Of a DNA stretch of 38,207 bases, positions 20,301-26,331 are shown in pieces. Under the pieces are notes generated by a model that saw nothing but the letters and a program-made list of their open reading frames with translations, had not been told where the DNA came from and did no database searches. A program made the position numbers and the translations under genes. Source of the stretch: an uncultured Bacteroidota bacterium (GTDB lineage: Bacteria > Bacteroidota > Bacteroidia > Chitinophagales > Chitinophagaceae); the NCBI GenBank assembly GCA_937928385.1, contig CALEZD010000007.1, positions 1-38,207 on the forward strand, given 5' to 3'. How positions within the stretch are numbered: the stretch's first letter is position 1; each line of letters starts with the position of its first letter.

Positions 20301-23031
20301 AGGATTGCCCGTAGACCTGATGATATGGAACGAAGATCACGGTTCGTACCGGCAATTGTTACAGGAACAGTTATCGGGTTTAATAACTACGGAAATTGTA
20401 GGTGCAAACATATATAACAGGCCCGGGAAAATTTTTATAAAATCAGCCGACCAGATATCCGCAGAGGACAGGCTATTGTTCGAAAGCGTTGCCCGCGTAG
20501 TTATTCATGATAACAAAGGAACCCTGGCAGAACAGGTAAACAAATATCTTGCCGAACCGGTATTGCCTCCGTTACTGGAAGTAAAGCCAATGACAACTGA
20601 AGACGCAGGGCAGAGCATCAGTTTACCCAAAGACCTGGTGTTCTTTAACAGCATAGGAGGGTTTACAAAAGACGGCAAAGAATATAAAATCATAACCGAT
20701 AAAGGGTGCACTACTCCTGCACCGTGGGTGAATGTTATTGCTAATCCGGATTTTGGTACTGTAGTCTCTGAAAACGGGTCGGCATATACATGGGCTGTCA
20801 ATGCACATGAATACCGTATTACGCCATGGAGTAATGACCCTGTAAGCGATACAGGAGGTGAAGCGTTTTATTTGCGTGATGAGGAAACAGGCCATTTCTG
20901 GTCACCATCCCCTTTTCCTAAAGCAGGAGATTCATCTTACATCACTACGCACGGTTTTGGCTATACCTCTTTTGAACATACGGAACAAGGCGTAACTACC
21001 GAAATGCGCATACACGTAGATGCAATGTCGCCGGTTAAATTTATAGTCATAAAAGTAAAAAATGAGTCAGGCCGCGAACGTAAATTTTCCGCGACCGGTT
21101 TCCTCGAAATGATATTGGGAGATGTACGTTCAAAGACAAACATGCATATCACATCAGAGTACGACCACAATACCGGTGCACTGCTGATGCGTAACAGATA
21201 CGGTGCTCAATTTGGAGAGCGGGTAACATTTTTCAAGGTAAATGAATCCAACCTGTTGAGCTTTACGGCAGACCGATCGGAATTCATCGGCAGGAACAGC
21301 AATCTCGCCAATCCTAAAGCGCTATATAGAAAAAAACTCTCCGGCAGGTGCGGAGCTGGAATTGACTCCTGTGCGGCTTTACAAGTGAAATTTGACTTGC
21401 TCAACGGCTCGGAGAAAGAAATTGTTTTCCAGGTTGGGAGCGGGCAAAACATTGGTGATGCAAAAACATTGATACAGAAATTTGCAGACAATGATATCGT
21501 CTGCTCTTCGCTACAAGAGGTAAAAGCGTATTGGGAAGATATGCTGGGAGCAGTACAAGTAACTACGCCTGATCCCGCATTGAACATCCTGGCTAATGGC
21601 TGGCTCACCTACCAGACCCTGGCTTGCCGCATATATGCACGCAGCGGTTTTTATCAATCCGGGGGCGCTTTCGGATTCAGGGATCAACTGCAGGATGTAT
21701 TGGCCTTACTACATACCCGGCCGGCAATTGCGCGCGCGCAGATACTACTGTGTGCTTCCCGGCAGTTTGCCGAAGGAGACGTACAGCATTGGTGGCATCC
21801 ACCTGAGGGAAGGGGCGTGCGTACCCGTTGCTCTGATGATTTACTATGGTTACCATTTGCGGTTTGCAGGTATATCACAGTTACGGGCGATAAAGACATT
21901 TTAAACGAGCCTGTGCAATTTCTGGAGGCTAATACACTGCGCCCGGAGGAGGACTCTCACTATGACCTACCTGTCAACAGCAACTTATCAGGCAGCTTAT
22001 ATGAACACTGTGTATGTGCCCTGAGACGTAGTTTGCAATTCGGCAGCCACGGATTGCCGTTAATAGGATCCGGAGACTGGAATGATGGAATGGACCGTGT
22101 CGGGAACAAAGGTGCAGGGGAAAGCATCTGGCTGGGCTTCTTTTTGTATAACATCCTGATAAGCTTTGCGAAAGTCGCGCGTGACTATGGTGATGCAGAC
22201 TTTGCTGCAACCAGCAAAAAAGAGGCAGATACTTTAAAAGAGCATCTTGAATTGAACGGCTGGGATGGTGAGTGGTACCGGAGGGCCTATTTTGATGACG
22301 GCACGCCGCTTGGCTCTAAAGAAAACGAAGAATGTAAGATCGATGCGATAGTACAAAGTTGGTCTGTACTATCCGGAGTAGCAGGCAAAGAACGCATGGA
22401 GATGGCAATGGCGGCCCTGGACAAATACCTTGTGAAAAAAGACCCGGGCCTGATTCAGCTCCTTGACCCACCCTTTGATAATTCTGAACTTAACCCCGGT
22501 TATATAAGGGGATACGTGCCGGGAGTGCGGGAAAACGGCGGGCAATATTCCCACGCTGCCATCTGGGCATTAATGGCATTTGCTAAAATGGGCCGGCGGG
22601 ACAAGACCTGGGAATTATTTAGCATGATACACCCTATAAGCCACACCGTTGATGCGCAGCAAGTTGCAATTTATAAGACAGAGCCTTATGTAATGGCAGC
22701 AGATGTCTACGCCAATGAGTCTCACAGAGGCCGGGGCGGATGGACCTGGTATACAGGATCTTCGGGCTGGATGTACCAGTTTATAATCAGTTCGCTGTTG
22801 GGTTTAGAACGTATAGGAGACCAACTCGTGTTCTCGCCCTGCTTCCCACTGGATTGGCCTTTTGTTACTGTGACGTATCGTTATAAAAATGCTACTTACC
22901 ATATAAAGATCTTCCAGGTGGCGGGTACCGATTCACATTGGAAAATCGGAAATAAAAAGGGACCAGGCAATATGATAGCGCTTACCCACGAGGCCGGGGA
23001 TCATGAGGTGGAAGTGCATATACAAATATAA
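14362..23031 (+). CDS. ndvB: Cyclic beta-1,2-glucan synthase (GT84 + glycoamylase-like + GH94)
   Basis: From the ATG at 14362 it is about 2889 residues, the full length of rhizobial NdvB and Brucella Cgs (about 2830-2870). Residues below count from this ATG. Membrane helices near 420-470 and 820-1000 flank a GT84 domain with D636-S-D638 (TLDSDTR), LSHD750LLEG and R784-W785-IRGD-W-Q791. A glycoamylase-like domain follows near 1445-1560 (SAYNMFDANLNYQYRAFGVP). The C-terminal half has GH94 beta-sandwich and alpha/alpha-barrel parts with the GSGDWNDGMD motif (D2572, D2575). In characterised enzymes the GT makes a protein-linked beta-1,2-glucan from UDP-glucose, which is then cyclised, and the GH94 part trims the chain to set ring size. 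The frame extends upstream to a GTG at 14278, but the ATG is preferred. No NdvA/Cgt exporter is nearby. Confidence 0.93.
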   Translation: MMITTESVFDVLLRLRNYFLGTETIQHNDEPFRSELFSSGQMTRHGRIVAQSHTLSKRKYPNQLLKRLHENETALLEVRNLLVEDIRTGKTITPAAEWLLDNFYLIEEQIVIARKHLPKGYNDSLPFLDRGPASGIPRVYDIALEIISHSDGRVDVKNLSSFVNSYQSVAILTLGELWAIPIMLRLAVIENLRRVSRKIALGIIDHNLADYWADKMMATIETDSANLILTIADMARSKPVLDSAFVAGFTRKLQGKGSAFGLPLTWVEQQLSGLGTNSNNLVREENQKQATDQVSVSNSINTLRFIGDTDWREFVETLSIVDKILRHDPTGTYAHMDFATRDRYRHVIESLATRSQLSETEVAEKVVELAGQHGPGAKQSHIGYYLIDKGLKQTEIAATVTYSTKQRLTSIIKFAPVSFYISSITLLTAIITIGLCYIAFAHGTYGTVLSVGITLVLGACAAHLAVSLTNWLSTLWIKPVLLPRMDFSKGIPAECRTLVAIPTILLSKLYVDGLTEALEIRFLANSENNVHFCLLTDFADADNETLPEDGDLLTYASKAIEDLNKKYGQSDYDIFFLFHRPRKWNEKEKKWMGYERKRGKLAALNAVLRGRNQEEFSHITGKYAVLTNVKFVLTLDSDTRIPREAIWKLVATMAHPLNHAVYNTQKKRVTEGYGILQPRIASGMPASGASRYLRVQGDVSGIDPYTKVSSDVYQDLFGEGSFIGKGIYDVDIFERAVNNVFQENRILSHDLLEGCYARSGLVSDVLLYEDNPSQYANDIKRHHRWIRGDWQIGAWMLPFVTDSKLKLKENTLSALSRWKIFDNLRRSLMPLFLVAFLLAGWTVLPFAWFWTLSFTALILLTPMTAAAWQLVNKPHDLSYSAHLSEVGKSVRDTLVRFIFGIAVLPYEAAKYSDAIIRTNWRMIFSKRKLLEWVPSALSETSGNNIFFIYVSLWVAPFLALATAIGLLNTDVGTLWVAAPVLILWLGAPALVWLLNVTEKEEHPALPDEQILFLHKAARKIWAFFEQFVTKDENWLPPDNFQEHPLNIIAHRTSPTNMGLALLANLSAYDFGYITCRGLMQRCNDTLQSMYTLERYKGHFYNWYDTLSLQPLLPRYVSAVDSGNLAGHLLTLRQGLLSLPKQPVIKRNMYDGLRVTVAIIQDLSKEDNNKITEQIVALLSAADNDSYLLSSIKKHLDNLLPLVDGLHEQTRNSPEASNWTLKLSNQVSAIIDDLESIAPWIGLHPAQERFKLLAALDEVPSLILVQRLPEIYQSIILHYEEQDNSTAEREWLAALRVELANGRNFATVCIATLEEAAGTCEQLSDIAYDFLLDNATGLLKIGYNVDEQRRDNSSYDLLASEARLGIFVGIAQGKLPQDSWFALGRLLTNSGGDPILLSWSGSMFEYLMPQLVMPAYENTLLYQTNKATVKRQIEYATQRGVPWGISESAYNMFDANLNYQYRAFGVPGLGLKRGLEEDLVIAPYASMMALMIAPSKACANLQLMSKEQFEGEYGFFEAIDYTPGRLPRDKNYSIVKSYMVHHHGMSLLSLAYLLLDKPMQQRFMSELRFQATLLLLQERIPRATIFYAHTADIIDTHVATAGEQLRSVNNANTLTPEIQLLGNGTYQVMVTNAGGGYSRWKDIAVTRWREDATKDDKGIFCYIKDVVSGNFWSNTYQPTLKQSKGYEAVFSQGHIEFRRHDYGIDTKTEIVISPEDDTEMRRMRLTNRTQSERVIEITSYAEVVIASQASDESHPAFSNLFVETEILTEHQAIYCTRRPRSEGEVPPWMFHLMNVHGAAVDEISYETDRLQFIGRGRTLVHPQAMENTVLSGKQGAVLDPIVSIRCRITIKPLQTVTVDMIYGIGETKEDCKSLMHKYSDTHLKRRAFELSWTHSQVLLRQINATETDALLYDRLASAVIYANPYLRAEPASIQNNFRGQSGLWSHSVSGDLPIVLLHIHDTDSLEIARQLVQAHAYWRLKGLPVDLMIWNEDHGSYRQLLQEQLSGLITTEIVGANIYNRPGKIFIKSADQISAEDRLLFESVARVVIHDNKGTLAEQVNKYLAEPVLPPLLEVKPMTTEDAGQSISLPKDLVFFNSIGGFTKDGKEYKIITDKGCTTPAPWVNVIANPDFGTVVSENGSAYTWAVNAHEYRITPWSNDPVSDTGGEAFYLRDEETGHFWSPSPFPKAGDSSYITTHGFGYTSFEHTEQGVTTEMRIHVDAMSPVKFIVIKVKNESGRERKFSATGFLEMILGDVRSKTNMHITSEYDHNTGALLMRNRYGAQFGERVTFFKVNESNLLSFTADRSEFIGRNSNLANPKALYRKKLSGRCGAGIDSCAALQVKFDLLNGSEKEIVFQVGSGQNIGDAKTLIQKFADNDIVCSSLQEVKAYWEDMLGAVQVTTPDPALNILANGWLTYQTLACRIYARSGFYQSGGAFGFRDQLQDVLALLHTRPAIARAQILLCASRQFAEGDVQHWWHPPEGRGVRTRCSDDLLWLPFAVCRYITVTGDKDILNEPVQFLEANTLRPEEDSHYDLPVNSNLSGSLYEHCVCALRRSLQFGSHGLPLIGSGDWNDGMDRVGNKGAGESIWLGFFLYNILISFAKVARDYGDADFAATSKKEADTLKEHLELNGWDGEWYRRAYFDDGTPLGSKENEECKIDAIVQSWSVLSGVAGKERMEMAMAALDKYLVKKDPGLIQLLDPPFDNSELNPGYIRGYVPGVRENGGQYSHAAIWALMAFAKMGRRDKTWELFSMIHPISHTVDAQQVAIYKTEPYVMAADVYANESHRGRGGWTWYTGSSGWMYQFIISSLLGLERIGDQLVFSPCFPLDWPFVTVTYRYKNATYHIKIFQVAGTDSHWKIGNKKGPGNMIALTHEAGDHEVEVHIQI

Positions 23032-23115
23032 GTTCCGCGTGACGGCCTAATTTTTCTTTTGTTGAACGTCTTATTGCTGTACACAAACTTTAATTAACAG
23101 GTATTAATCTACATT

Positions 23116-24108
23116 ATGAAAGTAATATTCTACAGTACTATGGACTATGAACGCCCATATTTTTTAAACGCAAATAAAGGGAACCATGAGTTGACTTTCG
23201 TGCAGGAAGCCCTAAGTATCAGTACGGTTGAACTGGCGAAGAACCATGATGCTATAGTAATATTTGCCGGAGATGACGGATCGACAGCGGTGATAGAACA
23301 GCTACATGCAGCTGGTGTGAGGCATATAGCAATAAGGGCGGTAGGCTATGACAATGTAGACCTTGCTAAAATTCACGGCCTTGGAATAAGCGTTGCTAAT
23401 GTACCTGAATATTCTCCTTATGCCATTGCTGAGCATGCGGTTTCCCTCATCTTATCACTCAACAGGAAAACAGTACTTGCGCACGCGCAGGTGCAGGCAC
23501 ACAATTTTTCCGTTGGTGGGCTTATAGGTTTTGACCTGCACCAAAAAACAATAGGTATCGTCGGCACGGGCAGAACGGGAGGTATCGTAGCTAAAATCCT
23601 ACATGGGTTTGGCTGCAAATTGTTAGGGTGCGACATACAAGAGAATGAAAACCTAGTGGAGAAATATAACCTCAAATACGTTTCAATAGAAGAGTTGTGT
23701 CGCACATCAGATATTATAACGTTGCATGTACCGCTTAATGCAGCCACAAAATACCTGTTCGATAAAGAATTGTTTGATATCATGAAGCCGGGGGCGATGC
23801 TTATTAACACAGCCCGTGGAGCAGTAGTAAATACAGACCATGCAATAGATGCCCTGAACAGTGGCAAGATCGCTTACCTGGGCCTGGATGTTTACGAAAA
23901 GGAGAAGGGTGTATTCTTTTACGATCATTCCAAAGAAAAAATAAATGATGAAGTGTTGATAAACCTGATGAACAGGCACAATGTAATAATTACACCGCAC
24001 CAGGCATTTGCCACCAAGGAAGCCCTGGGCAATATATCAGAGAGTACTTTTTACAATATTGATTGCTGGGCAAAAGGTCATAGTTCTCCGAATGAAATAG
24101 ATGGTTAA
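23116..24108 (+). CDS. ldhA: D-lactate dehydrogenase, LdhA type (2-hydroxyacid dehydrogenase family)
   Basis: This 330-residue protein aligns along its full length with E. coli LdhA (329 residues). The NAD fold motif is G150-x-G152-x2-G155 (GIVGTGRTGG), with D173 following as the NAD-selecting acid. The catalytic triad is present as R234 (NTARGAVVNT), E263 (DVYEKEKG) and H295 (TPHQAF). The EKGVFFYDHS insert after the catalytic Glu is characteristic of fermentative D-LDH rather than of phosphoglycerate dehydrogenase. It reduces pyruvate to D-lactate with NADH in the cytosol. It follows the glucan synthase by 84 nt on the same strand and is the last gene of module 2. No direct pathway link to glucan synthesis is evident. 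Confidence 0.93.
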   Translation: MKVIFYSTMDYERPYFLNANKGNHELTFVQEALSISTVELAKNHDAIVIFAGDDGSTAVIEQLHAAGVRHIAIRAVGYDNVDLAKIHGLGISVANVPEYSPYAIAEHAVSLILSLNRKTVLAHAQVQAHNFSVGGLIGFDLHQKTIGIVGTGRTGGIVAKILHGFGCKLLGCDIQENENLVEKYNLKYVSIEELCRTSDIITLHVPLNAATKYLFDKELFDIMKPGAMLINTARGAVVNTDHAIDALNSGKIAYLGLDVYEKEKGVFFYDHSKEKINDEVLINLMNRHNVIITPHQAFATKEALGNISESTFYNIDCWAKGHSSPNEIDG

Positions 24109-24126
24109 CTGCATCATTATAAACCC

Positions 24127-24192
24127 GTGTAGAAGTAGGGTACTTTTTGACAGTTCTTTGGAAATTAATCGAGTAAAAAATCGAGTAAAATT
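24127..24192 (+). repeat. Right-end repeat of module 2 with paired ATCGAGTAAA
   Basis: GTGTAGAAGTAGGGT, then GACAGTTCTTTGGAAATTAA, then two ATCGAGTAAAA copies (24168-24190). It corresponds base for base, with few changes, to the module 1 right end at 13931-14002 and stands at the same distance (about 40 nt) from the att core. Confidence 0.75.
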
Positions 24193-24230
24193 GTAAATAA
24201 TTCATTATCAAGGAATTAGGACGTGTTTTT

Positions 24231-24248
24231 AAATCCAATCCAGATCAC
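24231..24248 (+). repeat. Outer att copy (attR of the island)
   Basis: AATCCAATCCAGATCAC repeats the last bases of tRNA-Arg and the two following bases (AATCCAATCCGGATCAC at 5313-5329) with one substitution. This is the far boundary of the integrated DNA. Confidence 0.8.
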
Positions 24249-24257
24249 AGAATATAG

Positions 24258-24280
24258 AAGCCGCTATGGGAGCGGCTTTT
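24258..24280 (+). terminator. Orphan terminator, probably the original tRNA-Arg terminator
   Basis: AAGCCGCT and AGCGGCTT form a perfect 8-bp stem with a 5-nt loop (ATGGG), and the right arm continues directly into a short T run. It stands 10 nt after the outer att copy and no gene ends here. If the island is removed in silico, it would lie directly downstream of tRNA-Arg. Confidence 0.75.
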
Positions 24281-24406
24281 GCCATTTATCTGCATTGCAT
24301 ATCGAATCACCCTTTTGTAAATATTAATTTTTATATTTTATTGCTATTTGAATTTGATATATCATTACATAATTATACAAGACATGTCTAAATATTAGTT
24401 AGAAAT

Positions 24407-25051
24407 ATGGCAAATGAGACTGTTAGTTTAAAAGGTGTTTATTCATCAATGTTTGAATCCTCACTGCTCGATGAGATCGAGGAGAAATCAATGTTGTTTA
24501 CAGCTACAGCCGGGCAGGATTTGATAAAGGCCGGACAATCAATTAAGGTAGTCCCGTTGATGCTTAGTGGTACACTTAAGGTAAGCCGTATCAATGAAGA
24601 AGGGCAGGAACTATTGTTATATTATGTAAAAAGTGGCCAAGGTTGTGCAATGACATTTTCATGCGGCATGATGTCAAAGCCGAGCCAGGTAGAGGGTGTC
24701 GCAGAAGAAGATTTGTCAATGCTATGTGTACCGGTGAATGTGATGGAAGAATGGATGCCCAAATACCCTTCGTGGAGAAAATTTGTTATGGCAACTATAG
24801 TAGATGAATTTATAGATGTCATAAAAAATGTTGATGAGGTCACATTCAAGAAGATGGATGAAAGGCTTATCGGTTACCTGAAAGAAAAATCAAGAATTAC
24901 AGGCTCCTCGCTAATAAACTTGTCTCATCAGCAAATAGCTGATGACATGGGTACCAATCGTGTTGTTATTTCCCGTCTGTTGAAAAAGTTTGAGAACGAT
25001 AAAAAGTTGCTTCTTTTTCGCAACCAAATTAAACTGCTGAAGGATATGTAA
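24407..25051 (+). CDS. Crp/Fnr-family transcriptional regulator
   Basis: This 214-residue protein has an N-terminal cyclic-nucleotide-binding-like beta-roll (about 15-115) and a C-terminal winged helix-turn-helix (about 172-195, SHQQIADDMGTNRVVISRLL) of the Crp/Fnr type. The effector is unknown. The beta-roll carries C80 and C86 (CAMTFSC) and C107, a cysteine arrangement common in Bacteroidota members of this family and possibly redox- or metal-responsive; it is not the four-Cys Fnr cluster. It is the first gene after the island. The gap to the DUF4242 gene (25052-25193) holds a dense palindrome array that may be its operator, so it probably controls the next two genes and possibly its own locus. 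Confidence 0.9.
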   Translation: MANETVSLKGVYSSMFESSLLDEIEEKSMLFTATAGQDLIKAGQSIKVVPLMLSGTLKVSRINEEGQELLLYYVKSGQGCAMTFSCGMMSKPSQVEGVAEEDLSMLCVPVNVMEEWMPKYPSWRKFVMATIVDEFIDVIKNVDEVTFKKMDERLIGYLKEKSRITGSSLINLSHQQIADDMGTNRVVISRLLKKFENDKKLLLFRNQIKLLKDM

Positions 25052-25082
25052 CTTTTGTTACAGAGTAAAGTAACAATGTTAC
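25048..25082. promoter_or_regulatory. GTTAC/GTAAC half-site array, candidate Crp/Fnr operator
   Basis: Four alternating half-sites lie in 35 bp: GTAAC (25048), GTTAC (25057), GTAAC (25070) and GTTAC (25078). The middle pair forms a perfect 7-bp inverted repeat TTGTTAC-N8-GTAACAA (25055-25076), the geometry of a Crp/Fnr dimer site. A CATCTTTG at 25106-25113 resembles the -7 element (one mismatch), so the centre of the dyad would be roughly 50-55 bp upstream of transcription start. The first half-site overlaps the regulator's stop codon. Confidence 0.55.
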
Positions 25083-25193
25083 CGTCTGCATCCTGCATGG
25101 CGTTGCATCTTTGTGTTGTCAAAGCAAATAGCCAGATGACACGGGGATGCCGAAAACCGAATAGAGTAGGCATTTAAAACTAAATACTATTTT

Positions 25194-25466
25194 ATGCCTA
25201 AGTATCTTATTGAAAGAGAAATTCCGGGTGCCGGAAATTTTACATCAGAACATTTGAAAGAAATTTCGCAGGTTTCATGCGGAGTGTTATCAGGAATGGG
25301 ACCACAAATTCAGTGGATACATAGTTATGTTGCCGGTGACAAGATATACTGTGTTTATAACGCACCTAATGAGGATATGGTTCGTGAGCATGCTGTAAAA
25401 GGTGGATTTCCCGCCAATCTAATTACCAAGGTAGCTACAATTATAGAGCCTACAACTGCTGAATAA
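25194..25466 (+). CDS. DUF4242 protein (SCO4226 nickel-binding-like)
   Basis: This small 90-residue cytosolic protein (MPKYLIEREIPGAG...) has the ferredoxin-like DUF4242 pattern, including the conserved block WIHSYVAGDKIYCVYNAPNE and the segment REHAVKGGFPAN. Possible metal ligands are C29, H43, C53 and H66. A Streptomyces relative, SCO4226, has been reported to bind nickel; whether this one does is unknown. It is followed 19 nt later by a methyltransferase and preceded by a Crp/Fnr regulator with a palindrome array, suggesting a regulated two-gene operon. Confidence 0.85.
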   Translation: MPKYLIEREIPGAGNFTSEHLKEISQVSCGVLSGMGPQIQWIHSYVAGDKIYCVYNAPNEDMVREHAVKGGFPANLITKVATIIEPTTAE

Positions 25467-25485
25467 CCATCTAAAAGCTAAAGAA

Positions 25486-26331
25486 ATGGAACAACAACTT
25501 CTGGATATACGCGAGCAACAAAAAGCAACATGGAATAAATTTTCCCCTGGTTGGAAAAAATGGGATGATTTGACCATGGACTTTTTAAAGCCTTTAGGTG
25601 ATGAAATAATCAGCCAGTTGCAGTTGAGCGATACAGATGTGGTACTTGATATAGCAGCTGGCACTGGTGAGCCGGGGTTAACTATTGCCGGAATGGTGAA
25701 AAGCGGCAAGGTTATTATTAATGACCTTGCAGATGACATGCTGGTAGTAGCACATGAAAAGGCTACAGGCAAGGGCATTACAAATGTTGAATTCTTTGCA
25801 GGAGATGTATGCGAACTTCCTTTTGAGGACAATAGTTTCGATGCTATAAGTTGTCGCCTTGGATTCATGTTTTTTCCTGACATGGTATTGGCTGCGAAAG
25901 AAATGATTCGCGTACTAAAACCATGCGGACGTTTAGCAACTGCCGTTTGGGGAGCACCTGATAAAAACTTTTGGATTACTGCTACAATGGGGGCTATCAA
26001 TAGAAATATGGAACTCCCTGCTCTACCTGCTGATGCACCGGGAATATTTCGTTGTGCTCAAGATGGTATGATTGCTGATTTGTTTTCCCGGTTAGGTTTA
26101 AAGAATGTTTCTCAAAAAGAAGTAATCGGGAATATGAATTGTAAAACAACTGATGTTTATTGGGGTTTTATGACGGATGTAGTTGCACCTGTTGTTGCAG
26201 CACTAAGCAACGCAGGTGATGCATTGAAAGAAAAGATAAAGAATGAAGTTTATCAATCGGTCAATGACAGATATCCGGAGGGTAGAGTCTCTATAGCATC
26301 TGGTGCGTTAATAATTGCCGGTGAGAAATAG
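25486..26331 (+). CDS. Class I SAM-dependent methyltransferase (UbiE/type 11-like)
   Basis: This 281-residue protein has a Rossmann-type methyltransferase fold. Motif I is VLDIAAGTGEPG (53-64), followed by an acidic residue after the second strand (IINDLADDM) and motif IV/post-I blocks (GDVCELPFEDNSFDAISCRLG). The N-terminus (QQKATWNKFSPGWKKWD) and the overall shape match UbiE-like type 11 enzymes acting on small molecules. The substrate is unknown. It is probably co-transcribed with the DUF4242 gene 19 nt upstream and ends about 100 nt before a hairpin terminator. Confidence 0.88.
   Translation: MEQQLLDIREQQKATWNKFSPGWKKWDDLTMDFLKPLGDEIISQLQLSDTDVVLDIAAGTGEPGLTIAGMVKSGKVIINDLADDMLVVAHEKATGKGITNVEFFAGDVCELPFEDNSFDAISCRLGFMFFPDMVLAAKEMIRVLKPCGRLATAVWGAPDKNFWITATMGAINRNMELPALPADAPGIFRCAQDGMIADLFSRLGLKNVSQKEVIGNMNCKTTDVYWGFMTDVVAPVVAALSNAGDALKEKIKNEVYQSVNDRYPEGRVSIASGALIIAGEK

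Larger units (their letters stand above)
14042..24248. mobile_element. Integrated module 2 (glucan synthase + D-lactate dehydrogenase, no integrase)
   Basis: It is bounded by the att copies at 14041 and 24231 and ends on the right with the same 65-bp terminus as module 1. It holds only the cyclic beta-1,2-glucan synthase and an LdhA-type dehydrogenase. It has neither integrase nor the left arm repeats, so it could only have moved with a recombinase supplied in trans. Its structure matches the concept of a cis-mobilisable element that accreted next to a related island. The past movement is inferred; the repeats are seen. Confidence 0.65.

Noticed and set aside
5255..24280. Composite transposon or insertion sequence flanking the cargo
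   Set aside because: No transposase gene or terminal inverted repeats were found; the boundaries are direct repeats of a tRNA end, which points to site-specific recombination.
24380..24389. AGACATGTCT palindrome just upstream of the Crp/Fnr gene
   Set aside because: A single 10-bp dyad with no second copy in the neighbouring operator region; too weak to call a regulatory site.
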